Assembly: GCA_017472965.1 (NCBI GenBank)
Contig: JAFUNR010000008.1
Span: 26,017-90,016, forward strand
Direction: 5' to 3'
Source of the DNA: Oscillospiraceae bacterium
Lineage (GTDB): Bacteria; Bacillota; Clostridia; Oscillospirales; Ruminococcaceae
Length of the DNA stretch: 64,000 bases
A program made the translations under genes and the position numbers. The notes below the pieces were generated by a model, which saw only the letters and a list, made by a program, of their open reading frames with translations, ran no database searches and was not told where the DNA came from. Shown here piece by piece: positions 17,190 to 25,077 of this stretch (its first letter is position 1; each line of letters starts with the position of its first letter).

Positions 17190-18404
17190 ATGAAAAAGAA
17201 TATTCTGTTCCGGGCATTGGTATTGCTGCTGGCGGTGTGTCTGGCGGCGGCACTTACGGGCTGCGGGGCACTGAATGCCTATGTGGAGATCAGCAATGCG
17301 CTGGAAGCCATGAATGAGACAGATGATCCCGAAAGCAGCACGGATGCGCCGCAGAGCAGCTCCAAACCGACAGATGAGAATGATCCGCAGAGCAGCTCCA
17401 AACCGGCAGATGAGAATGATCCGCAGAGCAGTTTTCAGCCGGAAAGTGACTCGACCGGCGATCCGCAGCAGACACCGGGGGATAATGAGTTTCTTATTAC
17501 GGCAGAGGACTCTCTGGAAGAACTGCGGATGATCATGCAGGATTCCGACTATCTGGCTGCCATCGCGTTTATCGGCTATATCGAGGGCCCGATGGGCGAC
17601 GGCTACGGCGAGCTTTTCCGGCAGAACGGGTATTCGTTCTGGTATCCGTTCGTTGAGGAGATCCCCTACGACCGGCTGGTGGAAACGGACGGCTGGGAGA
17701 TGTACTGCATTGTTCCGCGGGATGAGGATGCCTCCGTGGCGGTCAATCAGTGGCTGATGCGGGAGTACGGCGGGCAGGTGAACGGATCCACCGGCAATGT
17801 GCTGTACCGCAGCGAAAGCGGCGAGCCCATCCTGCTGCTGTGCAACATCGATGCAACGGTGCCCAATACGGATGTCACCGTGACCGCGCCGGACGGCTCG
17901 TGGGTGAATTTCCACCCCTCCGTCACGTCCTATTCCGACGGAACAATCCGGGTGAATACATCGGTCGAGCTGCTGGATTTCACGGTTCCGATTGTGTGGA
18001 GTACCGGCGAACAGCTTGCTTTTGAGCAGCTGCAGGGCAGCTGGACCTGCTGGGACGCCCTGACACCGGCTGGGGACCCGCTTGTCTGCAGCCTCACCTT
18101 CTATCAGGAGGACGGCGCCGACCGCGTGGCTTACGGATACGGCGTGCCGGAAAGCGAATTCTATGAATTCTTTACCGGTGTCTGTTATGAATCGGATCAG
18201 GACCCCAGTGTGACGCTGTTTGAAATGGAACTGACCGGCGGCGTTGCACTGGAGGATATCGAGCCCTATGAGTTCCGCGGCGCCTACCGCATAGAGGCCT
18301 CGCAGGACAGTGCCGATGCCATCATTGTTACGCACATGGATGGCACGCCGCTGGTATACGGCTGCGAGGGCGGCAGTTTCACCTTCTATCGCGGCAACGG
18401 TTGA
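17190..18404 (+). CDS. Lipoprotein with Asp/Pro/Ser tandem repeats, function unknown
   Basis: This 404-residue protein has a lipoprotein signal (LTGC, Cys25) and then a low-complexity spacer rich in Ser, Pro, Gln and Asp encoded by tandem 36-bp repeats. A roughly 280-residue extracellular domain without a recognised family follows. The domain has a late segment with the order GSWTCWD, then Gly-Tyr-Gly and FRGAYRI, perhaps a lipocalin-like or beta-sandwich fold (weak guess). Two ATG codons lie side by side; the one at 17190 has the better distance from AAGGAGG. It is part of the long operon between the TPM gene and two nucleotidase paralogues. Confidence 0.7.
   Translation: MKKNILFRALVLLLAVCLAAALTGCGALNAYVEISNALEAMNETDDPESSTDAPQSSSKPTDENDPQSSSKPADENDPQSSFQPESDSTGDPQQTPGDNEFLITAEDSLEELRMIMQDSDYLAAIAFIGYIEGPMGDGYGELFRQNGYSFWYPFVEEIPYDRLVETDGWEMYCIVPRDEDASVAVNQWLMREYGGQVNGSTGNVLYRSESGEPILLLCNIDATVPNTDVTVTAPDGSWVNFHPSVTSYSDGTIRVNTSVELLDFTVPIVWSTGEQLAFEQLQGSWTCWDALTPAGDPLVCSLTFYQEDGADRVAYGYGVPESEFYEFFTGVCYESDQDPSVTLFEMELTGGVALEDIEPYEFRGAYRIEASQDSADAIIVTHMDGTPLVYGCEGGSFTFYRGNG
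17349..17432 (+). repeat. 36-bp tandem coding repeat
   Basis: Two full 12-codon units (Pro-Gln-Ser-Ser-Ser-Lys-Pro-x-Asp-Glu-Asn-Asp) and a partial third sit in the spacer of the lipoprotein. Units differ by one base. Copy number could vary between strains. Confidence 0.85.
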
Positions 18405-18428
18405 TATGATAAAAAGCGAGGAACGATC

Positions 18429-19895
18429 ATGAGTAATCTGAAAAAGCTGACGATCCTGCACTCCAACGATATGCACGGAGATTTTCTGGCACAGAAGACG
18501 GATGACAGGCTTCTGGGCGGTGTGTCCATGCTCTCCGGCTACATTCAAAAGGTGCGCAGGGAAGAGGAAAATGTGCTGTATACCGTCTCCGGCGATATGT
18601 TCCGCGGCTCGGTGATCGACAGCGAATATAAAGGTCTTTCCACCATCGAGATCATGAACCTGCTGGCACCGGATGTGGTGACACTGGGAAATCACGAGGT
18701 GGATTACGGTGTGGCGCACCTGCTTTTCCTTGAAAAGTGCGCCCGCTTCCCCATCATCAATGCCAACCTGTACCTGACCACCAACATGGTCCGGCTGTTC
18801 AAAAGCCATCACATCGTGAATATCGGCGGGATGAAGGTGATGTTCATCGGTATCCTCACCGAGGAGGTACTGGCGCAGGCGCGGCAGGAGCGGCTGATCG
18901 GCAGCTTTGTGGATATCCGCGAAGCGGCAGTCGAGGTGGGCAAGATCTGCAATGCCTACCGCAGCGATGATGTGGATTTCACCGTGCTGCTCACACACAT
19001 CGGCTTTGAGGAGGATAAAAAGCTGGCGGAGCTGCTGGATCCCGACTGGGGCGTGGATGTCATCATCGGCGGACACAGCCACACCCTGCTGACCGAGCCC
19101 TGTGTGGTAAAGGGGATCCCCATCGTGCAGGCTGTCACCGGTACCGATCAGATCGGCCGGTTTGATATCGTGGTGGATACCGACACCAACTCCATCCACA
19201 GCGCCGAATGGCAGCTGATCCCCATCGACAGCGATCACTGCCCGCGGGATAAGGCTCTGGAAGATCTGATCGGTCAGTATACCGCAGCTACCGATGAGAA
19301 ATACGGCCGGTACATCACCCGCTTTGCGGATACATACACCCATCCCGCACGCAATCAGGAAACCGAGCTTGGCAGGCTGTTTGCGGATATTTTCCGGGAC
19401 AGTCTGGGCGTGGATGTGATGTTTGTACCCTCCGGCGGCATCCGGGGCACGGCAATGGGTCCCATCGTCCTGCTGCGGGATCTCACCCAGATATTCCCCT
19501 ATAACGATGCGGTTTACCGCCTGACGGTGACCGGTGCGCAGCTGAAGCGCATGGTGGAATATCTGTTCCGGCCCGAGGCGCTGGAAGGTGCGCACACCGA
19601 GTTTTACCAGTTCTCCAGCGGTATGCGGGTGGTGGTGTCGCTCGGCGAAAAGCGTGTGACGGAGCTGACCTTTGAGGGAAAACCCATCGATGATGACCGT
19701 CTGTTCAAGATTGGTCTGCAGAGCTATCATTACAAAAATATGCAGGAATTCTTTGGCGTTGCCGAGGACGAGGTGGCTGCAAATGCAAAGATCAAGGTGC
19801 TGGCAACCAACGCTACCGATGTGCTGGATGAAAACCTCAGCCGTATGGAGCTGGTAAAGTGCCCGTCCGACCTGCGCTGGATCACCCTGCCGTAA
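18429..19895 (+). CDS. 5'-nucleotidase/UshA-family metallophosphatase, paralogue 2
   Basis: This 488-residue protein has the same two domains as the gene at 12602: HSNDMHGDF, GDMF, GNHEVDYG and GGHSH for the dinuclear metal centre, then PSGGIRG and FPYNDAVYR in the nucleotidase C-terminal domain. It again begins directly at the first beta strand with no signal peptide. It is followed after 30 bases by paralogue 3, making a tandem pair. Differences cluster in the C-terminal domain (PSGGIRG rather than GSGSIRG, and a different helix after it), which suggests changed substrate choice. GAGGAACGATC precedes the ATG. Confidence 0.85.
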   Translation: MSNLKKLTILHSNDMHGDFLAQKTDDRLLGGVSMLSGYIQKVRREEENVLYTVSGDMFRGSVIDSEYKGLSTIEIMNLLAPDVVTLGNHEVDYGVAHLLFLEKCARFPIINANLYLTTNMVRLFKSHHIVNIGGMKVMFIGILTEEVLAQARQERLIGSFVDIREAAVEVGKICNAYRSDDVDFTVLLTHIGFEEDKKLAELLDPDWGVDVIIGGHSHTLLTEPCVVKGIPIVQAVTGTDQIGRFDIVVDTDTNSIHSAEWQLIPIDSDHCPRDKALEDLIGQYTAATDEKYGRYITRFADTYTHPARNQETELGRLFADIFRDSLGVDVMFVPSGGIRGTAMGPIVLLRDLTQIFPYNDAVYRLTVTGAQLKRMVEYLFRPEALEGAHTEFYQFSSGMRVVVSLGEKRVTELTFEGKPIDDDRLFKIGLQSYHYKNMQEFFGVAEDEVAANAKIKVLATNATDVLDENLSRMELVKCPSDLRWITLP

Positions 19896-19925
19896 ACAGA
19901 AGAACGGAAGAAAGGAGTGTCAGCC

Positions 19926-21386
19926 ATGAAAAACTTAAAGAAGCTGACGATTCTGCACTCAAACGATCTCCACGGCGATTTCATGGCGAAGGAAGTGGAT
20001 CAGGAGCTGATGGGCGGCATCTCCATGCTGTCCGGCTATATCGATAAGGTGCGGCGCGAGGAGCCGAATGTGCTGTACGCCATCTCCGGCGATATGTTCC
20101 GGGGCTCTCTGATCGACAGCGAATACAAAGGCCTTTCCACCATCGAGATCATGAATCTTCTGTCGCCGGATGTGGTGACGCTGGGCAATCACGAGGTGGA
20201 TTACGGCGTGGCACACCTGCTGTTTATTGAAAAATGTGCCACATTCCCCATCATCAACGCCAATATGTATCTGACCACCAATCATGTGCGTCTGTTCAAA
20301 TCGCATATCATCCTCAATGTGGATGGAATGAAGATCCTGTTCATCGGCATTCTCACCGAGGATGTGCTTGCCTCCACACGGCAGGATCGTCTTATCGGCA
20401 GCTTTGTGGATGTGCACGAAGCCGCGACGGAGGTGGGCAAGATCTGCAACACCTACCGCACCGAGGATATCGATTTCACTGTGCTGCTGACCCACATCGG
20501 CTTCGAAGCGGACAAGGAACTGGCGAAAGCGCTGGATCCCCGCTGGGGCGTGGATGTCATCATCGGCGGACACAGCCACACCCTGCTGACCGAGCCCTGC
20601 GTGGTGGAAAATATCCCCATCGTGCAGGCCGCCTACGGCACCTCGCAGATCGGCCGCTTTGATATCACGGTGGATACCGATACCAATGCCATCGACAGCT
20701 ATACATGGCAGCTGGTTCCCATTGATGACGATCACTGTCCCCGCGATACCGAGCTGGAGGAGGTTATCCTGAAATACAAGGCGCAGACCGATTCCAAATA
20801 CGGGCGTATCGTCACCCGGTTTGCTGACCGGTACACGCATCCGGAGCGCAATCAGGAGACCCAGCTGGGCAAGCTGTTTGCCGATGCCTTCAAGGATGTG
20901 CTGAATGTGGATCTGGTGTTTCTGGGTTCCGGCAGTATCCGCGGCGAAGAGCTGGGCCCTATCGTTCAGTATCAGGATCTGCTGCAGATATTCCCGTATA
21001 ACGATGAGATCTACCGTGTTGATGTGACCGGCGAGCAGCTGCGCCGCATGGTAAAGCATATTCTGCGGGAAGAAGCCTTTTCCGGACACACAGAGTTCTA
21101 TCAGTTCTCCCGCGGGTTCCGCATCGAATATGACCGGGCGGCAAAGGAGCTCATCAGTCTGTCCTTCAACGGTTACGAGATCAGGGATTTCGACCGCTTC
21201 ACGCTGGCGCTGCAGGCTTTCCATCTGCGCAACATCAAGGAGTTCATGGATGTGACGGAGGAGGAGGTCTCGGCGATGCGCAAGCCGAAGGTGCTCTCCA
21301 CCAGCTGTACGGATATTCTGGAAGAGTACTTCAGCGGGCAGGAGCGCATCCGTGTGTCGGATGAAAAACGGCTGGTGATCCGCTGA
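19926..21386 (+). CDS. 5'-nucleotidase/UshA-family metallophosphatase, paralogue 3
   Basis: This 486-residue cytoplasmic member of the metallophosphatase/5'-nucleotidase family has HSNDLHGDF, GDMF, GNHEVDYG and GGHSH, then GSGSIRG and FPYNDEIYR. It resembles paralogue 1 more than paralogue 2 in the C-terminal domain (a FYQFSRGFRIEYD stretch, then LSFNGYE). AAAGGAG lies 8 bases before ATG 19926; a GTG nine bases earlier sits inside the ribosome site and is not a credible start. Three close copies within 9 kb, all without export signals, are unusual for this family. Confidence 0.85.
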   Translation: MKNLKKLTILHSNDLHGDFMAKEVDQELMGGISMLSGYIDKVRREEPNVLYAISGDMFRGSLIDSEYKGLSTIEIMNLLSPDVVTLGNHEVDYGVAHLLFIEKCATFPIINANMYLTTNHVRLFKSHIILNVDGMKILFIGILTEDVLASTRQDRLIGSFVDVHEAATEVGKICNTYRTEDIDFTVLLTHIGFEADKELAKALDPRWGVDVIIGGHSHTLLTEPCVVENIPIVQAAYGTSQIGRFDITVDTDTNAIDSYTWQLVPIDDDHCPRDTELEEVILKYKAQTDSKYGRIVTRFADRYTHPERNQETQLGKLFADAFKDVLNVDLVFLGSGSIRGEELGPIVQYQDLLQIFPYNDEIYRVDVTGEQLRRMVKHILREEAFSGHTEFYQFSRGFRIEYDRAAKELISLSFNGYEIRDFDRFTLALQAFHLRNIKEFMDVTEEEVSAMRKPKVLSTSCTDILEEYFSGQERIRVSDEKRLVIR

Positions 21387-21454
21387 AAAAGGCAGAAAGG
21401 GCTGACGGAAAAGCAGCTCTGGGGATATAGGTAAAAAGGATCAAGGAGGAAACT

Positions 21455-22045
21455 ATGGGACTGTTTGATGTATTGAAGAAAAAGGCTGCCGCGGCGGTGA
21501 ATAACGGTACAGCAGCAACCGGGATCCGCAGCGCCCTGCAGAATGCCGGAAATAAATCGGTGGATGTGGTTTTTGCCGAGGTGCCTTCCACCTATGAAGG
21601 CTTTACGGCGCTGCCGCAGGCGGCCATGAGCACACCGTTTGATACAGCGGCGATGACGGTCGTGGCGCTGTGCGCATGGCCCCTGGATGCGGAGCTTTCC
21701 ATCCGTATGCTGAATTATCTGCGTGGGCCGCGTCCGCTGAGCAACATGGATATCAGCTTTATCCGCGATCGTTTCTATGATAAGGATTACGTGCCCCGTT
21801 CCTATTTCAACGGCTCTGTGCCGGGCAACGATTATACGCCGCAGGAGCCTTACACGATCACGGTCAGCGATAATCCTTATAGCTACCAGAACGAAAGCTA
21901 TGCCACACTGTACATTCGCTCCGGCGGTGCGGATAACCCCCGTCAGGTACAGCTGCGTCAGGCAAAGGACGGCAAATGGTACCTGTGGGATCAGTTCCTG
22001 CTGCCGGATATCCGCAAGCCGGAAAGTGAAAATCCCTGGGCATGA
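21455..22045 (+). CDS. Conserved hypothetical protein (DUF6935-like)
   Basis: This 196-residue soluble protein starts MGLFDVLKKK. Its core contains LCAWPLDAELSIRMLNYL, a GPRPLS turn, the FIRDRF and YVPRSYFNG segments, then NDYTPQEPYTITV and LYIRSGGAD, and it ends near DIRKPESENPWA. I recognise this as a conserved Firmicute family, I believe DUF6935, without known function. It has AAGGAGG 7 bases before the ATG. Its place before the YdjI-like gene suggests it works with that complex. Confidence 0.7.
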   Translation: MGLFDVLKKKAAAAVNNGTAATGIRSALQNAGNKSVDVVFAEVPSTYEGFTALPQAAMSTPFDTAAMTVVALCAWPLDAELSIRMLNYLRGPRPLSNMDISFIRDRFYDKDYVPRSYFNGSVPGNDYTPQEPYTITVSDNPYSYQNESYATLYIRSGGADNPRQVQLRQAKDGKWYLWDQFLLPDIRKPESENPWA

Positions 22046-22128
22046 TCACTGTTTCACTGCTTATCGCATATTTGCCGGAATATATGAATAGAGAAAAACA
22101 ATGAAATCAAGGAAAAGGAGAATGAATT

Positions 22129-23565
22129 ATGGGTCTTATTAAAGCTGCATTGGGTGCTGCCGGCGGCGTGCTGGCCGATCAGTGGAAAGAATTCTTTTAC
22201 TGCGAATCTCTGCCTGCCGAGGTGTTGGTAAGTAAGGGTCAGAAGCGTGTTTCCGGTCGCTCTTCCAATACAAAAGGCAGTGAAAACATCATTTCCAACG
22301 GTTCCGTCATTGCCATCAACGAAGGTCAGTGTATGATCATCGTGGAGCAGGGGGCTGTTGTAGATATGTGCGCCGAGCCCGGCGAGTATGTCTATGATAT
22401 GTCCACCGAGCCCTCGCTGTTTACCGGTGATCTGGGCGAGAGCATCAAAGCGGTGTTCAGCACTGTCGGCAAGCGTTTTACCTTTGGCGGCGAGGCCCCC
22501 AAGGATCAGCGCATTTATTTCTTCAACACCAAGGAGATCGTCGGCAACAAGTACGGTACTCCCAATCCCGTTCCTTTCCGCGTGGTGGATGAGCGTGCCG
22601 CGCTGGACGTCGATATCGGCATCAGCTGCTTCGGCGAGTACAGCTTCAAGATTGCCAACCCCATGCTGTTCTACGGCATCTGCGGCAATGTGGAGCAGGA
22701 TTATGTGTTCCGCGGCTCCGATCTGGAGCGCCAGATGCGCAGCGAATTCCTGACCAAGCTGCAGCCGGCATTTGCCCGCCTGAGCGCCAAGGGGCTGCGC
22801 TACTCTTATCTGCCCGGTGCGACCGAGGAGCTGAGCTCCGCCATGCAGGCTGAACTCTCCGTCATCTGGGGCGAAGACCGCGGCATCGAGGTGCGCCGTG
22901 TGGGCGTCTCCTCCGTCAAAGCCAGCGAAGAAGACGAGCAGATGATCAAGGATATGCAGCGCAATGCGGCCTTCATGGATCCCACCCGCGCCGCTGCCTT
23001 CCAGGTGGGCTCTTACGCCGATGCCGCAAAGATCGCTGCGGGCAATACCGCAGGCGCCATGACCGGTTTTATGGGTGTGGGCATGGCGCAGAATATGGGC
23101 GGCGCAAACAACGCAGCCAGCCTGTATGCGCTCGGCCAGCAGCAGGCACAGCAAAGCGTGCCCAATCCGGAAGCCGCCCGGAATCAGAATAGCCCCGCCG
23201 CGGCAATGGGCTGGACCTGTGAGTGCGGTCAGGGCGGCAATACCGGCAAGTTCTGCCAGAACTGCGGTAAGCCCAGGCCCGAGCCCAAGCCTGCTGCCGG
23301 CAGCTGGAAATGTGCCTGCGGCGCCGAGGTCACCGGCAATTTCTGCCCTGAGTGCGGTGCAAAGAAGCCTGCCGACGATGGCTGGACCTGTGCCTGCGGC
23401 GCAGTGAACAAGGGTAAATTCTGCCCCGAGTGCGGTGCAAAGAAGCCCGCCGGTGTGCCGCAGTATAAATGCGACAAGTGCGGCTGGGAACCGGAAAAAG
23501 GCGCAAAAGCCCCCAAGTTCTGCCCGCAGTGCGGCGATCCCTTTGATAACGGCGATGTAATTTAA
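22129..23565 (+). CDS. YdjI-like SPFH-domain protein with four zinc ribbons
   Basis: This 478-residue protein has an N-terminal helix with ADQWKEFFYCESLP, an SPFH/band-7-like domain (about 30-290) with SNGSVIAINEGQCMIIVEQG, and a Gly/Ala/Met-rich linker. Four successive zinc ribbons follow from about residue 362 to the end (each a Cys-x-Cys-Gly or Cys-x2-Cys-Gly plus FC(P/Q)(E/N)CG). Bacillus YdjI has SPFH plus zinc ribbons and builds a membrane scaffold with YdjG and YdjH that recruits PspA. Here the number of ribbons is high. GAAAAGGAG precedes the ATG. Confidence 0.85.
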   Translation: MGLIKAALGAAGGVLADQWKEFFYCESLPAEVLVSKGQKRVSGRSSNTKGSENIISNGSVIAINEGQCMIIVEQGAVVDMCAEPGEYVYDMSTEPSLFTGDLGESIKAVFSTVGKRFTFGGEAPKDQRIYFFNTKEIVGNKYGTPNPVPFRVVDERAALDVDIGISCFGEYSFKIANPMLFYGICGNVEQDYVFRGSDLERQMRSEFLTKLQPAFARLSAKGLRYSYLPGATEELSSAMQAELSVIWGEDRGIEVRRVGVSSVKASEEDEQMIKDMQRNAAFMDPTRAAAFQVGSYADAAKIAAGNTAGAMTGFMGVGMAQNMGGANNAASLYALGQQQAQQSVPNPEAARNQNSPAAAMGWTCECGQGGNTGKFCQNCGKPRPEPKPAAGSWKCACGAEVTGNFCPECGAKKPADDGWTCACGAVNKGKFCPECGAKKPAGVPQYKCDKCGWEPEKGAKAPKFCPQCGDPFDNGDVI

Positions 23566-23591
23566 GCGGTGTAAATAAGGAGGAGCAGGTC

Positions 23592-24131
23592 ATGAAAAAA
23601 CGGTTGTTGGCATTTGCGGCAGCGGCGCTTTGCGGCCTGCTCCTTTTCGCCGGATGCAGTGGAGGTGACTCTATGAAAAAGAAGATCCCCGGAAGCCTGT
23701 ACGGCGTAACCTACAGCTTCCGTCACGGTTCCATGTACGGTGAGGATTTTTACATCGATCTGGCGCAGGATCAGGTGATCTGCGCAAGCTATTTTGATTG
23801 GGAGCTTCGGGACGACGGGCTTGTTGAAGTATTTGGAGCACCCGTTTCTGCAGAGGTCTGGGCAGAGGTGGAAGCTCTGGTACTGGAGCTGTATCCGATG
23901 CTTACACCTGTCCGTGAACCGGGTTTTTGGGATAAGGTGAAAGAATTCCTGCCGTTTTTCGAGATGCCGATCGCACTGGATCAGGACTCGGAATCCCTTA
24001 GCTTTATATGGAAGACGGAGTCCGGTCTGGAAACGGTGCGTTATATCCGCTGCTTCGATGAAAAGGAGCTCAGTCTTCTGGAACTGCTGGAAAAAATAGC
24101 ACGGGCCTGTCCCGTTCCGGAAGAAGAATGA
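23592..24131 (+). CDS. Small lipoprotein, function unknown
   Basis: This 179-residue protein has a lipoprotein signal (FAGC, Cys22). The mature part starts with Gly-Gly-Asp-Ser and Met-Lys-Lys-Lys and shows a beta-rich domain (GVTYSFRHGSMYGEDFYID, then Trp-rich helices) without a recognised family. It would sit on the outer face of the membrane. It follows the YdjI-like gene by 26 bases with AAGGAGGAG before its ATG, so it is in the same operon. A perfect hairpin lies just after its stop. Confidence 0.65.
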   Translation: MKKRLLAFAAAALCGLLLFAGCSGGDSMKKKIPGSLYGVTYSFRHGSMYGEDFYIDLAQDQVICASYFDWELRDDGLVEVFGAPVSAEVWAEVEALVLELYPMLTPVREPGFWDKVKEFLPFFEMPIALDQDSESLSFIWKTESGLETVRYIRCFDEKELSLLELLEKIARACPVPEEE

Positions 24132-24141
24132 TGACAGCAAG

Positions 24142-24177
24142 CAAAACAGCCGGGCAAACAGGCGCGGCTGTTTTGCA
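24142..24177 (+). terminator. Intra-operon hairpin, possible partial terminator
   Basis: A perfect 11-bp stem, GCAAAACAGCC with GGCTGTTTTGC, encloses a 14-base loop. The T run is only four long and within the stem, so it may reduce rather than end transcription, or protect the upstream mRNA. Confidence 0.45.
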
Positions 24178-24202
24178 AACTGCTTTCAGAGGAGGTTTGA
24201 TT

Positions 24203-25015
24203 ATGGGACTGTTTGGAAAACTGTTTGAGAAAAAGATCTGCGATATCTGCGGCGGCGAGATCGGCCTGCTGGGAAACCGCAAGCTGGAAGACGGCAATAT
24301 GTGCAAGGATTGCGCAAAGCTGCTTTCTCCCTTCTTTGATGACCGGCGCAACTCCACTGTGGCGCAGATCAAGGAGCAGCTTGCCTACCGTGAGGCGAAC
24401 AAGGCTGCGGTCGATGCCTTCCGCGTTACCCGTACCTACGGCGAGGATTATACAAAGCTGCTGGTCGATGAAACCGCCGATAAATTCATGGTGACCTCTG
24501 CCGACGATCTGCGTGCGGCGAATCCCGATGTCATCGCCTTTGCAGATATCACCGGCTGCGAATTGGAGATCGATGACAACTACGAGGAGCTTACCCACGA
24601 GGATAAGGATGGCAACGAGGTCAGCTACAAGCCGCCGCGTTACCGTTTTGATTATGATTTTTATCTCAAACTGCGCGTGCGCAATCCGTACTTCGATGAG
24701 ATCCGTTTCCAGCTGAACGACGAGGCGGTTTCCACCGAACGGCAGCTTCGCCCGGGGTATACGCTCAATTCGTATCTGAATGACAAACGGGTGTACGATC
24801 CGGAGAACACCAGCGATTACCGTCGATTCAAAGAGATGGGCGAGGAGATCCGCACACTGCTGCTGCAGCTGGGCGGGACGGAGGAAACCTCCGCAACTCC
24901 GGAGGCTGCCGCACCGGTGGCTCCGGCTGTGATCGAGTGTCCCTACTGCGGTGCTGCCGCAAAGCCGGGTGCTTCCGGCTGCTGTGAGTGTTGCGGCGCT
25001 CCTCTGAGCGGCTGA
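24203..25015 (+). CDS. DUF4428-type zinc-finger protein with C-terminal zinc ribbon
   Basis: This 270-residue cytoplasmic protein begins with MGLFGKLFEKK and the CDICGGEIGLLGNRKLEDG and CKDCAKLLSP pattern typical of DUF4428. A mid domain rich in aromatic and acidic residues follows, with YDFYLKLRV and NPYFDEIRFQLND strands. A final zinc ribbon ends the protein (CPYCG near residue 246 and CECCG near 262). The start at 24203 is set by GAGGAGG 6 bases upstream; a longer frame would run through the hairpin. It is another zinc-knuckle adaptor of the module. Confidence 0.78.
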   Translation: MGLFGKLFEKKICDICGGEIGLLGNRKLEDGNMCKDCAKLLSPFFDDRRNSTVAQIKEQLAYREANKAAVDAFRVTRTYGEDYTKLLVDETADKFMVTSADDLRAANPDVIAFADITGCELEIDDNYEELTHEDKDGNEVSYKPPRYRFDYDFYLKLRVRNPYFDEIRFQLNDEAVSTERQLRPGYTLNSYLNDKRVYDPENTSDYRRFKEMGEEIRTLLLQLGGTEETSATPEAAAPVAPAVIECPYCGAAAKPGASGCCECCGAPLSG

Positions 25016-25077
25016 TTTTCGCCGGAAGGACGGGTGTGAATGATCCTGGCAAAACAGGAAAAGTGAGGATGTTACAG

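Noticed and set aside
17010-19730. A 900-codon open frame on the minus strand opposite the nucleotidase paralogues
   Set aside because: Similar antisense frames occur opposite all three paralogues. They are a by-product of G/C-rich third positions in the true genes, have no ribosome site and match no family.
12602-21386. Repeats suggesting a CRISPR or mobile element
   Set aside because: The repeated DNA is explained by the three paralogous nucleotidase genes; there are no short regular spacers, transposase or terminal repeats.
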